A stretch of 64,000 bases of DNA from Anaerolineales bacterium (GCA_016932715.1 JAFGCG010000028.1:1-64000), one strand, 5' to 3'; counted from the first letter of the stretch, positions 47,030 to 55,012 are shown. Program-made: numbers and translations. Notes: generated by a model from the letters alone, not told the origin.

Positions 47030-48403
47030 TTAATCTCCTTTGATTTTCAGTTTTGCGATTCGGATTTGATTTTTTACCGATTGAGGGCTGGTGCCGCCAA
47101 TCGCATTTCGTTTTTCAATTGATTTCAACACCTCAAAGACCTGCTGAACATCCGCTTCGAACGGCCCCAGAGCCTGCCACTCGCTCAAAGGGAGTTGGTC
47201 CAGGCTGAGGCCTTTTTCCGCCGCGGCACGAACAGCTTTCCCCGTCACCGCATGGGCTTCTCGAAATGGCATCCCCTTGCGGACAAGATAATCTGCCACG
47301 TCCGTCGCCAGCATGGAGGCGTCGATCGCTGCCGACATTCTCTCTTTGTTGACATTCATCGTTTCCAGTGCGCCAGCCAGCACAGGCAGGATCGCCAGTA
47401 ACGTGTCCGTGGCTTGAAAGACGGGAACTTTATCTTCCTGCAAATCTTTGTCGTAGGTGGAAGGTAATCCTTTCAGCGTGGCCATGAATCCTGTCAGCAA
47501 GCCGATCATCGTCCCGGCTTTGCCGCGCGCCAACTCGAACAGATCGGGGTTCTTCTTCTGCGGCATCAGGCTCGAGCCGGTGGAATACGCGTCGCTGAGC
47601 TCGATGAAGCCGAACTCGGCGGTGGTGAACAGCACAATATTTTCCGAAATTTTGCTGAGATGGACGCCACACAGACCGCAGCAGAAAAGATATTCCGCTA
47701 CAAAATCGCGATCGGATATGCCGTCGATGCTGTTTGGGCTCGCCATATCAAAGCCGAGACTCTGCGCCAGGGCTGCGCGATCGATTGGGAAGGCTGTCCC
47801 AGCCAGTGCCCCACATCCAAGTGGACAAAGGGCAACGCGAGCGCGTAAGTCTTGTAAACGTTCGCGGTCGCGCTGCAGGGACCAAAAGTGGCTGAGCAGC
47901 CAGTGGGCAAAGGTCACGGGTTGAGCCCGCTGGAGGTGGGTGTAGCCAGGCAGGAGTGTCGTCTGATGCGCTTCGGCAAGAGCCAGCAGAACGGACTGGA
48001 GTCCTTTGATCGCATCCTCCAACAGAGGCAGCGAGTCCAGCATCCAGGACCGGAAATCCGTAGCCACCTGATCGTTGCGGCTGCGGCCCGTGTGAAGTTT
48101 GCCCGCCGCCGCGCCGATCAGTTCCCCCAGCCGCCGCTCGACCGCAGTATGAATATCCTCGTCGCTTTCGGCGAAGACAAATGCTTTTTCTGCAAATTCT
48201 TTTTCAACTGCCTGCAAGCCATCGACGATTTGTTCGCACTCTGTTTCTGTCAAAACGTTCGCTTTCTGCAGTGCCCCCGCCCAGGCAATCGACCCGCGCA
48301 CATCCTGCAACGCCAGGCGCCGGTCGAACGGCAAGGAGGTGTTGAGCGCCCAGGCCTGTTCATTGAGTTTGGTGGAGAAGCGTCCGCCCCAGAGAGTCGT
48401 CAT
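47030..48403 (-). CDS. argH: Argininosuccinate lyase
   Basis: A 457-residue enzyme cleaving argininosuccinate to arginine and fumarate. It begins LWGGRFSTKLNEQAW and carries HTGRSRNDQVATD, LPGYTHLQRAQP and the fumarase-superfamily signature GSSLMPQKKNPD with the catalytic serine. It overlaps the GNAT stop by 4 bases and is followed by lysW. Confidence 0.96.
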   Translation of the reverse strand: MTTLWGGRFSTKLNEQAWALNTSLPFDRRLALQDVRGSIAWAGALQKANVLTETECEQIVDGLQAVEKEFAEKAFVFAESDEDIHTAVERRLGELIGAAAGKLHTGRSRNDQVATDFRSWMLDSLPLLEDAIKGLQSVLLALAEAHQTTLLPGYTHLQRAQPVTFAHWLLSHFWSLQRDRERLQDLRARVALCPLGCGALAGTAFPIDRAALAQSLGFDMASPNSIDGISDRDFVAEYLFCCGLCGVHLSKISENIVLFTTAEFGFIELSDAYSTGSSLMPQKKNPDLFELARGKAGTMIGLLTGFMATLKGLPSTYDKDLQEDKVPVFQATDTLLAILPVLAGALETMNVNKERMSAAIDASMLATDVADYLVRKGMPFREAHAVTGKAVRAAAEKGLSLDQLPLSEWQALGPFEADVQQVFEVLKSIEKRNAIGGTSPQSVKNQIRIAKLKIKGD

Positions 48404-48858
48404 GTCAGGCTCCTTTGAGGGATGTTTGTACCCGGCATGATCTCAAGTGTCATGGCATAGTCAGCATATCCCATCGCCTGCCAGAACGCGACCGCGGGGG
48501 TATTCTCGGTCAAAACCGAAACAGTCCAGCGTTTCTCTTTGGGCCAGAGAGCAAACAACTGAGCCATGGCACAAGAACCGATGCCTGCGCCTCGGCGGTG
48601 ACGTACCACAAAAAATTGCCGCAGATGGATCTCGTCAGCGGTTTCCCGGAACAACGCGTACGCCACAGGCTCATTCTCTTCGAAGAGGATGGCTTGATAT
48701 TCGCCGGACACCAGCCACGCGCGCATGCGTTCTTCGAGCTCCCAGACATCCATGGGGTTGCGATGTCCTTCATCTCGAATCAACTGGTAATTCCAGGCAG
48801 CCAGCATGGAGCAGTCATCGACAGACGCAAAACGGGCATTCAAGGTAGTACTGATCAT
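48400..48858 (-). CDS. GNAT family acetyltransferase
   Basis: A 152-residue GNAT fold with the acetyl-CoA loop VVRHRRGAGIGSCAM (R-x-x-G-x-G/A) and the C-terminal NTPAVAFWQAMGYADYAMTLE. It begins one base after the argG stop and overlaps argH, so it is a stable operon member. A role as N-acetylglutamate synthase is not needed in a LysW-type pathway; the substrate is unknown. Confidence 0.82.
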   Translation of the reverse strand: MISTTLNARFASVDDCSMLAAWNYQLIRDEGHRNPMDVWELEERMRAWLVSGEYQAILFEENEPVAYALFRETADEIHLRQFFVVRHRRGAGIGSCAMAQLFALWPKEKRWTVSVLTENTPAVAFWQAMGYADYAMTLEIMPGTNIPQRSLT

Positions 48859-50130
48859 TTAGTCTCGTTTGAATCTTGAGTAATCAGGTTGGGGCATATC
48901 CAGCCCCGAGACAGGCAATCCGTTCAAAGCGCGGACCTTGAGGCTGAGACCAAAGAGGCGGATGAAACCTTCCGCATGGCTCTGGTCGTAGACATCTTCC
49001 TCGCCAAAGGTGGCGAAGTCTTCGCGGTACAAGCTGAACGGCGATGTGCGCCCGGCCGAGATGATGTTGCCCTTGTACAGCTTGAGCCGCACTTTGCCTG
49101 TGACAGGTCCCTGCGTGGCGTTGACGAACGCGTCCATCGCTTCGCGCAGCGGCGTGAACCACAGACCGTTGTATGCCAGCTCCGCATACTTCACTGCGAC
49201 CATCTCTTTGAAATGCATCGTTTCGCGATCGATCACCAAGGATTCGAGTTCGCGGTGGGCATACAGCAGGATCGTCCCACCCGGGGTTTCATACACGCCG
49301 TGCGATTTCATACCGACAAGGCGGTTCTCCACCAGGTCGATGCGGCCAATCCCATGCGTGCCGCCGATGGCATTCAGGCATTCGACGATCTTTGCAGGCG
49401 AAAGTTTTTCACCATTCACGGCAATAGGGTTGCCGCAATCGAATTCGATCTCCACATATTCAGCCTGCTCGGGCGCGTTCTCGGGCGAGGCAGAAATCTG
49501 GTACATCGCTTCTTCCGGTTCGTTCCACGGGTCTTCGAGTAAACCGCCCTCGTGCGACAGATGCCACAGGTTCGAGTCGCGGCTGTAAATGGATTTGATC
49601 GTCGCGGTCACCGGGACATTGTGTTTCGCGGCAAAAGCGATCGCGTCCTCGCGCGAGCGAATATCCCATTCGCGCCAGGGAGCGATGATCTTCAAGCGCG
49701 GGTCGAGCGCCATGACGGTCAGCTCGAAGCGCACCTGGTCATTGCCCTTGCCGGTCGCGCCGTGCGCCACTGCATCCGCGCCGACCTCGTGCGCCACTTC
49801 CACAAGATGTTTCGCGATCAGCGGTCGTGCAACGGACGTGCCTAATAAATACTTGTGCTCATAGACGGCTCCCATCTTGAGCATGGGGAAAAGATACTCG
49901 CTGGCGAATTCCTCCTTCATATCGTGCAGAACAAACTGGCTCGCACCGCTCTTGAGTGCCTTCTGCTCCAGCCCATTCAGATCCTCGTCGCCCTGCCCCA
50001 CGTCCGCGCAAAAGCAGACCACTTCACAACCGTAGTTCTCCTTCAGCCACGGGACGATCACGGATGTGTCCAGCCCACCGGAGTAAGCCAGCACAACCTT
50101 CTTCACTTGCGGTTTTGGTTTGGATTTCAT
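48859..50130 (-). CDS. argG: Argininosuccinate synthase
   Basis: A 423-residue ATP-dependent ligase of citrulline and aspartate. The PP-loop [18 protein letters not shown] is at about residues 11-28; [27 protein letters not shown] and [16 protein letters not shown] are typical. It is the first structural gene after the arginine-type attenuator, and AAGGAG precedes ATG 50130. Confidence 0.97.
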   Translation of the reverse strand: MKSKPKPQVKKVVLAYSGGLDTSVIVPWLKENYGCEVVCFCADVGQGDEDLNGLEQKALKSGASQFVLHDMKEEFASEYLFPMLKMGAVYEHKYLLGTSVARPLIAKHLVEVAHEVGADAVAHGATGKGNDQVRFELTVMALDPRLKIIAPWREWDIRSREDAIAFAAKHNVPVTATIKSIYSRDSNLWHLSHEGGLLEDPWNEPEEAMYQISASPENAPEQAEYVEIEFDCGNPIAVNGEKLSPAKIVECLNAIGGTHGIGRIDLVENRLVGMKSHGVYETPGGTILLYAHRELESLVIDRETMHFKEMVAVKYAELAYNGLWFTPLREAMDAFVNATQGPVTGKVRLKLYKGNIISAGRTSPFSLYREDFATFGEEDVYDQSHAEGFIRLFGLSLKVRALNGLPVSGLDMPQPDYSRFKRD

Positions 50131-50179
50131 GTTTCTCCTTATATAGCAATGACTTCGTCGTTGCTCGAATAAAAAAATA

Positions 50180-50210
50180 AAAACAGCCCGCCGAGAAGGA
50201 GGGCTGTTTT
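50180..50210 (-). terminator. Leader terminator of the argG operon
   Basis: Minus strand: AAAACAGCCC, 11-base loop, GGGCTGTTTT, then a T-rich run. It lies 50 bases upstream of argG and after the leader ORF, so it acts as the terminator of an attenuator. Confidence 0.85.
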
Positions 50211-50254
50211 GGTTGATTGATACGCTGTGTCAGCGCACTTGCAGGCTCATTCCA

Positions 50255-50338
50255 TCATCCAAACGAAAGGCTCCCAACCTTCTCAGGAGAAGTGGGCTTC
50301 GGACGACGGGAACGCGGCAATGCAAATGAACTGGGCAT
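50255..50338 (-). CDS. Arginine-rich leader peptide of the argG operon
   Basis: A 27-codon ORF starting MPSSFALPRSRRPKP and ending KVGSLSFG, then TGA. Codons 9, 11 and 12 are all CGT (arginine). The ATG lies about four bases after the predicted transcription start and lacks a ribosome binding site, implying leaderless translation. The stop precedes the terminator by about 45 bases. It closely parallels the lysine-rich leader upstream of homocitrate synthase. Confidence 0.75.
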   Translation of the reverse strand: MPSSFALPRSRRPKPTSPEKVGSLSFG

Positions 50339-50348
50339 ATTGGGCTGG

Positions 50349-50376
50349 ATTTTACTACGCCTGCGAAATGTGTCAA
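50349..50376 (-). promoter_or_regulatory. Promoter of the arginine operon
   Basis: Minus strand: TTGACA (plus 50371-50376), 16-base spacer CATTTCGCAGGCGTAG, then TAAAAT (50349-50354). The spacer and flanks are shared with the lysine-operon promoter at 55027-55054. Confidence 0.8.
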
Positions 50377-50399
50377 TACCCAATTTGCTGCAAAAGCTC

Positions 50400-50549
50400 T
50401 CACCACAAAGGTCACGAAGGAACACAAAGGAAATGACAAGTATCAACCTCGGGGCAAGCCCCGAACCCCTTCTTCCGCAGCAAGCTGCGGGGTATGGAAC
50501 CCGCGAGAGAATCAAAGCCTTCGTGCAACTTTGTGTCCCTTTGTGGTGA
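50400..50549. mobile_element. MITE-like 150-bp element with 12-bp terminal inverted repeats
   Basis: Ends TCACCACAAAGG (50400-50411) and CCTTTGTGGTGA (50538-50549) are perfect inverted repeats. The interior holds small hairpins (CGGGGcaaGCCCCG and CCGCAGCAAGCTGCGG). There is no coding capacity. It lies between the lysX stop and the arginine promoter. Confidence 0.6.
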
Positions 50550-50573
50550 ACTGCCCGGCGCCCGAACTTCATC

Positions 50574-51443
50574 TTATGCAAACATGGCGAATTCCTCCGC
50601 TGGAACTCGTACTTTCGACAAAACATACTCAACCATCAACGCAGGGATGTTGACGCCCGTCGTCGTGATGCTGTTACGAAATTCCATGGTGTGATTGACT
50701 TCGTTCACGACCAGGCCGTTCGCGGTTTCGAACAGATCGATCGCCAGCAACCCACTGCCCATGGCACGCGCCGTTCGCCGGCAAATTTCGACCAACTCGG
50801 AATTCAGCGGGCAGTTCGACGCAACACCGCCGCGCGCCGTGTTCGTGATCCAGTTTTCGGAGGTGCGGTAGATTGCGCAAACAGGCTCGTCACCGACCAC
50901 GAAGGCACGGATATCGCGCCCCGGCTTGTTGATATATTCCTGCAGATAGAAGACCTGATGATTGACACCGAGTGTCGCTTTATGCTCGATGAACGCCTCC
51001 GCTGTGGAACGGTCTTCCACTTTGGCAAGCAGGCGTCCCCACGAGCCAACCACGGGTTTCAGCACAAACGGATAGCCGATCTTTTCCGCGGCTGCCAACG
51101 CTGACTCTTCATCGAAAGCCATGATCACGCGCGGGGTCGGGATTCCTTCTCTCACCAGGATCTGGCTGGTGACGTATTTGTCGCCGCAGCGCTCCGCCAC
51201 CTGTGGTGAGTTGACCACCTTCACGCCATTGGCTTCGTAGATTTTCGAGATGTACAGTCCGCGTGAATACGAGACCGAACGCTCGAACAAAACATCCACC
51301 GGCTCAGGGACATGCGAGATGTCAAAATACAGGTTCCCATCATTGATGCGGACGACCTCCACATCTTTGTGCTTTTCCAGTTCCTCCAGCAGATATTTCT
51401 CTTCGAGACGTAAGCGTGTGTATAAAAATCCGATGCGAGTCAT
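50574..51443 (-). CDS. lysX: Alpha-aminoadipate-LysW ligase
   Basis: A 289-residue ATP-grasp ligase paralogous to the 45909-46781 gene. ATP-grasp segments [17 protein letters not shown] and VGDEPVCAIYR and the metal-binding VNEVNHTMEFRNS are intact. The following loop ITTTGVNIPALMVEYV resembles, from memory, the Thermus LysX type (NSVHTTGVDIP). It is the last gene of the homocitrate synthase-lysT-lysU unit, with its own upstream lysine-type leader, so aminoadipate is the likely substrate. AAAGGAG precedes ATG. Confidence 0.88.
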   Translation of the reverse strand: MTRIGFLYTRLRLEEKYLLEELEKHKDVEVVRINDGNLYFDISHVPEPVDVLFERSVSYSRGLYISKIYEANGVKVVNSPQVAERCGDKYVTSQILVREGIPTPRVIMAFDEESALAAAEKIGYPFVLKPVVGSWGRLLAKVEDRSTAEAFIEHKATLGVNHQVFYLQEYINKPGRDIRAFVVGDEPVCAIYRTSENWITNTARGGVASNCPLNSELVEICRRTARAMGSGLLAIDLFETANGLVVNEVNHTMEFRNSITTTGVNIPALMVEYVLSKVRVPAEEFAMFA

Positions 51444-51475
51444 TTGTTATCTCCTTTGCTGTGTCACCATGACAC

Positions 51476-51973
51476 CTAACGTAACAGTTCCTGAATGTCG
51501 TGTTCTTTCAGGAAGTTGACGATGCCACCCGCTTCGGCGATCTTCAAAACAAAATCGGGCAGCGGGCGCGCCTGATATCGATGTCCATTTGTGTGATTGG
51601 AAATCTCGCCGCTGGCAAGGTCGACGTCGATCTCATCGCCCTCGCTGATGCCAGCCACCGCCTCAGGACATTCGAGGATCGGCAGACCGATGTTGATGGC
51701 GTTGCGGAAAAAGATACGCGCGAAAGATGCCGCGATGACGCATTTCGCCTGCGAACCTTTGATAGCGATCGGCGCGTGCTCGCGTGAGGAACCACAACCA
51801 AAGTTTTGCCCACCGACGATCACATCGCCGGGCTTGACATTTTTGGCATACTCCGGCTTGACCTCGCAAAAGACATTCCTGGCGAGTTCGAGGGGATCGA
51901 TCGTGATGTTGTAACGGCCGGGAATGATCTCGTCCGTGTTCATGTTTTCTCCAAATGTCCAGGCTTTGCCCAT
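51476..51973 (-). CDS. lysU: Homoaconitase small subunit
   Basis: A 165-residue swivel-domain subunit of the aconitase superfamily: TDEIIPGRYN, GGQNFGCGSSREHAPIAIKG and FRNAINIGLPILEC. With LysT it isomerises homocitrate to homoisocitrate. LeuD (isopropylmalate isomerase) is the close alternative; the adjacent homocitrate synthase and lysX favour LysU. Lies 53 bases after lysT. Confidence 0.87.
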   Translation of the reverse strand: MGKAWTFGENMNTDEIIPGRYNITIDPLELARNVFCEVKPEYAKNVKPGDVIVGGQNFGCGSSREHAPIAIKGSQAKCVIAASFARIFFRNAINIGLPILECPEAVAGISEGDEIDVDLASGEISNHTNGHRYQARPLPDFVLKIAEAGGIVNFLKEHDIQELLR

Positions 51974-52000
51974 AAGGTTCTCCTTATTCGAATATAGAAG

Positions 52001-52045
52001 TCAGAATGCAGAATATTCTGCAATCTTCATTCTGCATTCTGCATT
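52001..52045. repeat. CAGAATGCAGAAT/ATTCTGCATTCTG repeat at the lysT 3' end
   Basis: GAAGTCAGAATGCAGAAT faces ATTCTGCAATCTTCATTCTG and two further CATTCTG units. It encodes the last LysT residues (MQNAE). Confidence 0.65.
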
Positions 52046-53295
52046 AGATATTCACGTGGATCGGTGATGCGGCCCGTCAACGCGGTCGCCGCAGCCGTAG
52101 CAGGACTCGCCAGGTAGATTTCCGAAAGCGGACTGCCCATACGCCCAATGAAGTTGCGGTTCATCGTTGTGAGGGCGCGTTCGCCGGGCGCCAGAATCCC
52201 GCCGTGGCGGCCAATGCACGCGCCGCAGCCCGTGCCGGTAACCGTGCAGCCCGCGTCCATCAGGATCTCGATCAGTCCGTTTTGCAGGGCTTTTTTGTAA
52301 ATGCGCGCGCTGGCCGGCGTGACAATTACGCGTGTGAACGGATTCACTTTCCGGCCCCTGAGCATGTTCGCCACGATCTCGAGGTCTTCGTAGCGCGCGT
52401 TGGTGCAGGTGCCGATGTAGACCTCCTGCACTTCCAAGCCCTCCACCTGCTCCAGCGGCTTGACGTTGTCCACGTCCGGGTGACAGGCCACTTGCGGCGC
52501 GAGAGTCGAGACGTCCAGTTCGAGGAGACGCTCATAGCGCGGGTTCGCCGGTCGGATCTGCTCGAAGGGTCCTTTGCCTTTTGCTGGCGTCTCATTGTCA
52601 AGGTAGTCCAATGTCACCTGGTCTGCAGCGATCAACCCGCACTTCGCGCCGATCTCAGTGGACATGTTCGGGAAGATGATCCGTTCGTGCAGCGGCAATT
52701 GATCGATGTACTCGCCGCCAAATTCGACCGAGCGATAGGTGCCGCCATCCATGCCGAGCAAACCGGCGATGTAGATCATCACGTCCTTGGCATAAACGCC
52801 GGCTTGCGTGCGCCCATGCAGTTCAACGCGGATCGTCTCTGGAACTTTGAACCAGCATTTGCCGGTCACCCAGGCCACGCCGATCTCCGTCGAGCCGAGG
52901 CCCGTGCCAAATGCGCCCAGTGCGCCATAGGTGTTGGAATGTGAGTCCGCGCCGATGACGATGGAGCCCGGTGTGACAAATCCTTCCTCGATCATCACCT
53001 GATGACAGACACCCTGCTGGAACAGATGAGGTAATTCCTGCTCTTTCACGAAATCAAAGATCCTGCGATGGTTTTCGGCAGCCAGCACGTTCGGCGCCGG
53101 GTACGCATGATCAAGGTGGATCACAACCCGGTTCTTATCCAGGATTGGTTTACCGATCTCACGAAATGCCCTGATCGCCAGAGGCGTCGTGTTATCGTGG
53201 CTCATGATGTAGTCCACATCCAGCAGCAAAATTTCGCCTGCCTTCACAATCCTGCCGGCTTTGCGGGAAAAAATTTCTTCGACCAATGTGCCCAT
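52027..53295 (-). CDS. lysT: Homoaconitase large subunit
   Basis: A 422-residue [4Fe-4S] subunit. Cluster cysteines are in VYIGTCTNARYEDL and TGCGACIGRHGG; active-site segments include HLDHAYPAP and GADSHSNTYGALGAFGTG. It acts with LysU in the alpha-aminoadipate pathway; LeuC is the nearest alternative. ATG 53295 with GGAG six bases upstream is chosen over a start four codons earlier. The C-terminal MQNAE derives from a dispersed repeat. Confidence 0.9.
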   Translation of the reverse strand: MGTLVEEIFSRKAGRIVKAGEILLLDVDYIMSHDNTTPLAIRAFREIGKPILDKNRVVIHLDHAYPAPNVLAAENHRRIFDFVKEQELPHLFQQGVCHQVMIEEGFVTPGSIVIGADSHSNTYGALGAFGTGLGSTEIGVAWVTGKCWFKVPETIRVELHGRTQAGVYAKDVMIYIAGLLGMDGGTYRSVEFGGEYIDQLPLHERIIFPNMSTEIGAKCGLIAADQVTLDYLDNETPAKGKGPFEQIRPANPRYERLLELDVSTLAPQVACHPDVDNVKPLEQVEGLEVQEVYIGTCTNARYEDLEIVANMLRGRKVNPFTRVIVTPASARIYKKALQNGLIEILMDAGCTVTGTGCGACIGRHGGILAPGERALTTMNRNFIGRMGSPLSEIYLASPATAAATALTGRITDPREYLMQNAE

Positions 53296-53384
53296 AAGTT
53301 TCTCCAAATGCAGATTTCAGAATGATGAATGCAGAATTCTTAGTGCCGAACCGCAGGTCTTATTCTGTCTGCATTTTGCATTCC
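53296..53384. repeat. Gap with CAGAATGATGAATGC-type repeats
   Basis: The space between lysT and homocitrate synthase holds CAGAATGATGAATGCAGAAT and an opposing GCATTTTGCATTCCTCATT, another copy of the hairpin-forming repeat family. Confidence 0.55.
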
Positions 53385-54767
53385 TCATTTGTTGTTCCCG
53401 TTATATTTTTTCAGCACCATGCGCGTTTCGGTCCGCCGGACGCCCTGCACACCGCGGATCTCCTCGATCAGGTTATTCAAGGCCATCACATCCTCCACAT
53501 TGACGAACGCATTGATGTCGAAATCGCCGGTGATCTCGTAGACATTGGCAACATTCTTGAACCCGCGCAAACGACGGACGACTGATGAGGTGTACACATG
53601 TGAATCAACTTCCAGCATCACCATCGCGCTGATATCGTGCGGGATGACGTCGATCGCGCGCCCCGTGACCTGTTCGGCAATCTCGAAGATGTCGCTGTCG
53701 AAGAGTTGTTTCCGGTCATCGCCCAGATTTTTGATCCGCGCAACAATGACTTCCAGCTCCGCCATGCTGACCTCGATCCCGTATTCCTCCAGCCGTGCTG
53801 CGACCGCGCTTTTCCCCGTGTATTTGTCGATCACGATCTTGCGCTCGCGCCCCAACAGCGCCGGATCGAAGGGTTCATACGTACGCGGGTCTTTGAGGAT
53901 GCCGTTGGTATGCACGCCGCTTTTATGGCTGAACGCGTTTTGACCCGTGATGGGTTTATTGGGTGCAAGAAAAAAACCCGAGACTCGTTCGAGATAACTT
54001 GAGAGGTTCATCAGAGGCTCGAGGTTATATTTCTCCACTCCATCAAGATTGTGAAATGCGACAATTGCTTCGGCAAGGTCAGGAATCCCGGTACGCTCGC
54101 CAAGCCCGTTGACCGTGGTGTGGATGCAGTCCGCGCCCCCGCGAATCCCTGCCATGGCATTCGCCAGGGCAAGCCCATAATCGTCGTGGCAATGCAAATC
54201 GATTTTGCAGGGAAGCAATCGCTCGCGCAGCGCACAGACTCTTTCAAACATAATGTGCGGCTGCATGATGCCAAGGGTGTCCGCAAAGCTGATACGGTCC
54301 GCGCCCGCTTCGATGGCGGCGTTACACACGCGCACCAGGAATTCAAAGTCTGTACGGGTCGCGTCTTCGGGCGTGTAGCGCACTTTCAAGCCGAGGCTGC
54401 GCGCGTAGGCAATGTGCTCACAGATGATCGCAAGCGCCTGCTCCTGCGTCTTATGCAGTTTTGAATCCAGGTGAATTTTGGAGGTCGCATAAAAGATCGC
54501 GACCCGGTCGGCGCCACAGGCTTTGGCGCGGTCGATGCTCTGGCGGGAGGCAATCGAATGGGCAACGATCTCCGCCCGCAGTCCGAGGGAGGCGATGTGT
54601 TCCACTGCCTTCGCAATGCTGGGCGCGACACTTGGGTCGCCCGCTTCGATCATCTCCACACCGACTTCATCCAGCAGGCGCGCGATCTCGATTTTTTCGT
54701 CAACCGTAAAATTGACATACGGAGTTTGCTCGCCCTCACGCAATGTTGTATCCAAGATTTCAAGCAT
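53385..54767 (-). CDS. hcs: Homocitrate synthase with C-terminal RAM (Lrp/AsnC-type) domain
   Basis: A 460-residue enzyme condensing acetyl-CoA with 2-oxoglutarate, the committed step of lysine synthesis through aminoadipate. The DRE-TIM barrel shows LDTTLREGEQTPYVNF, metal ligands in DLHCHDDYGLALANAM and the active-site segment NAFSHKSGVHTNGI. Residues about 380-455 form an extra alpha/beta domain (VMLEVDSHVYTSSVVRRLRG ... ITGDFDINAFVNVEDV) like the amino-acid-binding RAM domain of Lrp regulators. That domain suggests lysine feedback inhibition, as described for archaeal enzymes. AAAAGGAG precedes ATG. The gene follows a lysine-codon leader. Confidence 0.92.
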   Translation of the reverse strand: MLEILDTTLREGEQTPYVNFTVDEKIEIARLLDEVGVEMIEAGDPSVAPSIAKAVEHIASLGLRAEIVAHSIASRQSIDRAKACGADRVAIFYATSKIHLDSKLHKTQEQALAIICEHIAYARSLGLKVRYTPEDATRTDFEFLVRVCNAAIEAGADRISFADTLGIMQPHIMFERVCALRERLLPCKIDLHCHDDYGLALANAMAGIRGGADCIHTTVNGLGERTGIPDLAEAIVAFHNLDGVEKYNLEPLMNLSSYLERVSGFFLAPNKPITGQNAFSHKSGVHTNGILKDPRTYEPFDPALLGRERKIVIDKYTGKSAVAARLEEYGIEVSMAELEVIVARIKNLGDDRKQLFDSDIFEIAEQVTGRAIDVIPHDISAMVMLEVDSHVYTSSVVRRLRGFKNVANVYEITGDFDINAFVNVEDVMALNNLIEEIRGVQGVRRTETRMVLKKYNGNNK

Positions 54768-54781
54768 AGGTTCTCCTTTTT

Positions 54782-54834
54782 GGAGTCCAACGACTCCTGT
54801 CGTTGAATTTCGAAGTCTGGAGACTTCGGACTCC
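54782..54834. repeat. Three-stem palindromic element
   Basis: Outer arms GGAGTCC (54782-54788) and GGACTCC (54828-54834) enclose two hairpins: CAACGAC-tcct-GTCGTTG and CGAAGTC-tgga-GACTTCG. It lies between the lysine leader terminator and the homocitrate synthase start, inside the 5' untranslated region. Confidence 0.7.
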
Positions 54835-54840
54835 GAGTAA

Positions 54841-54873
54841 ACAAAAAGCGCTCTCCGTTGTCGGAGAGCGCTT
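54841..54873 (-). terminator. Leader terminator of the lysine operon
   Basis: Minus strand: AAGCGCTCTCCG, loop ACAA, CGGAGAGCGCTT, then TTTGT. A 12-bp stem about 75 bases upstream of homocitrate synthase. Confidence 0.87.
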
Positions 54874-54913
54874 GGTAAGCAGGCAGGTATAAAGAACTAC
54901 AATGAGTTTCCGT

Positions 54914-55012
54914 CTATTTCCTGTTTAACCAAACGAAGCCCAATTCCGACAACCGAAGTTGCAGATTGGGCTTGCGCTTAGACTTGGGTTCAAACAGAAA
55001 AACAGAACTCAT
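54914..55012 (-). CDS. Lysine-rich leader peptide of the homocitrate synthase operon
   Basis: A 32-codon ORF beginning MSSVFLFEPKSKRKPN and ending GFVWLNRK, then TAG. Codons 10, 12 and 14 are AAG (lysine). The ATG lies about seven bases after the predicted transcription start and has no ribosome binding site. Its layout (hydrophobic start, then PKSKRKP) mirrors the arginine leader (PRSRRPKP). Confidence 0.77.
   Translation of the reverse strand: MSSVFLFEPKSKRKPNLQLRLSELGFVWLNRK

Larger units (their letters stand above)
50180..50342 (-). promoter_or_regulatory. Arginine attenuator (alternative hairpins)
   Basis: Four segments are read on the minus strand. Segment 1 CCCACTTCTC (plus 50287-50296) pairs with segment 2 GAGAAGGTTGGG (50273-50284). 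Segment 2 can instead pair with segment 3 CCCTCCTTCTC (50193-50203). Segment 3 otherwise joins the terminator stem (50180-50210). Segment 1 lies within leader codons 15-18, just past the arginine codons. Confidence 0.75.
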
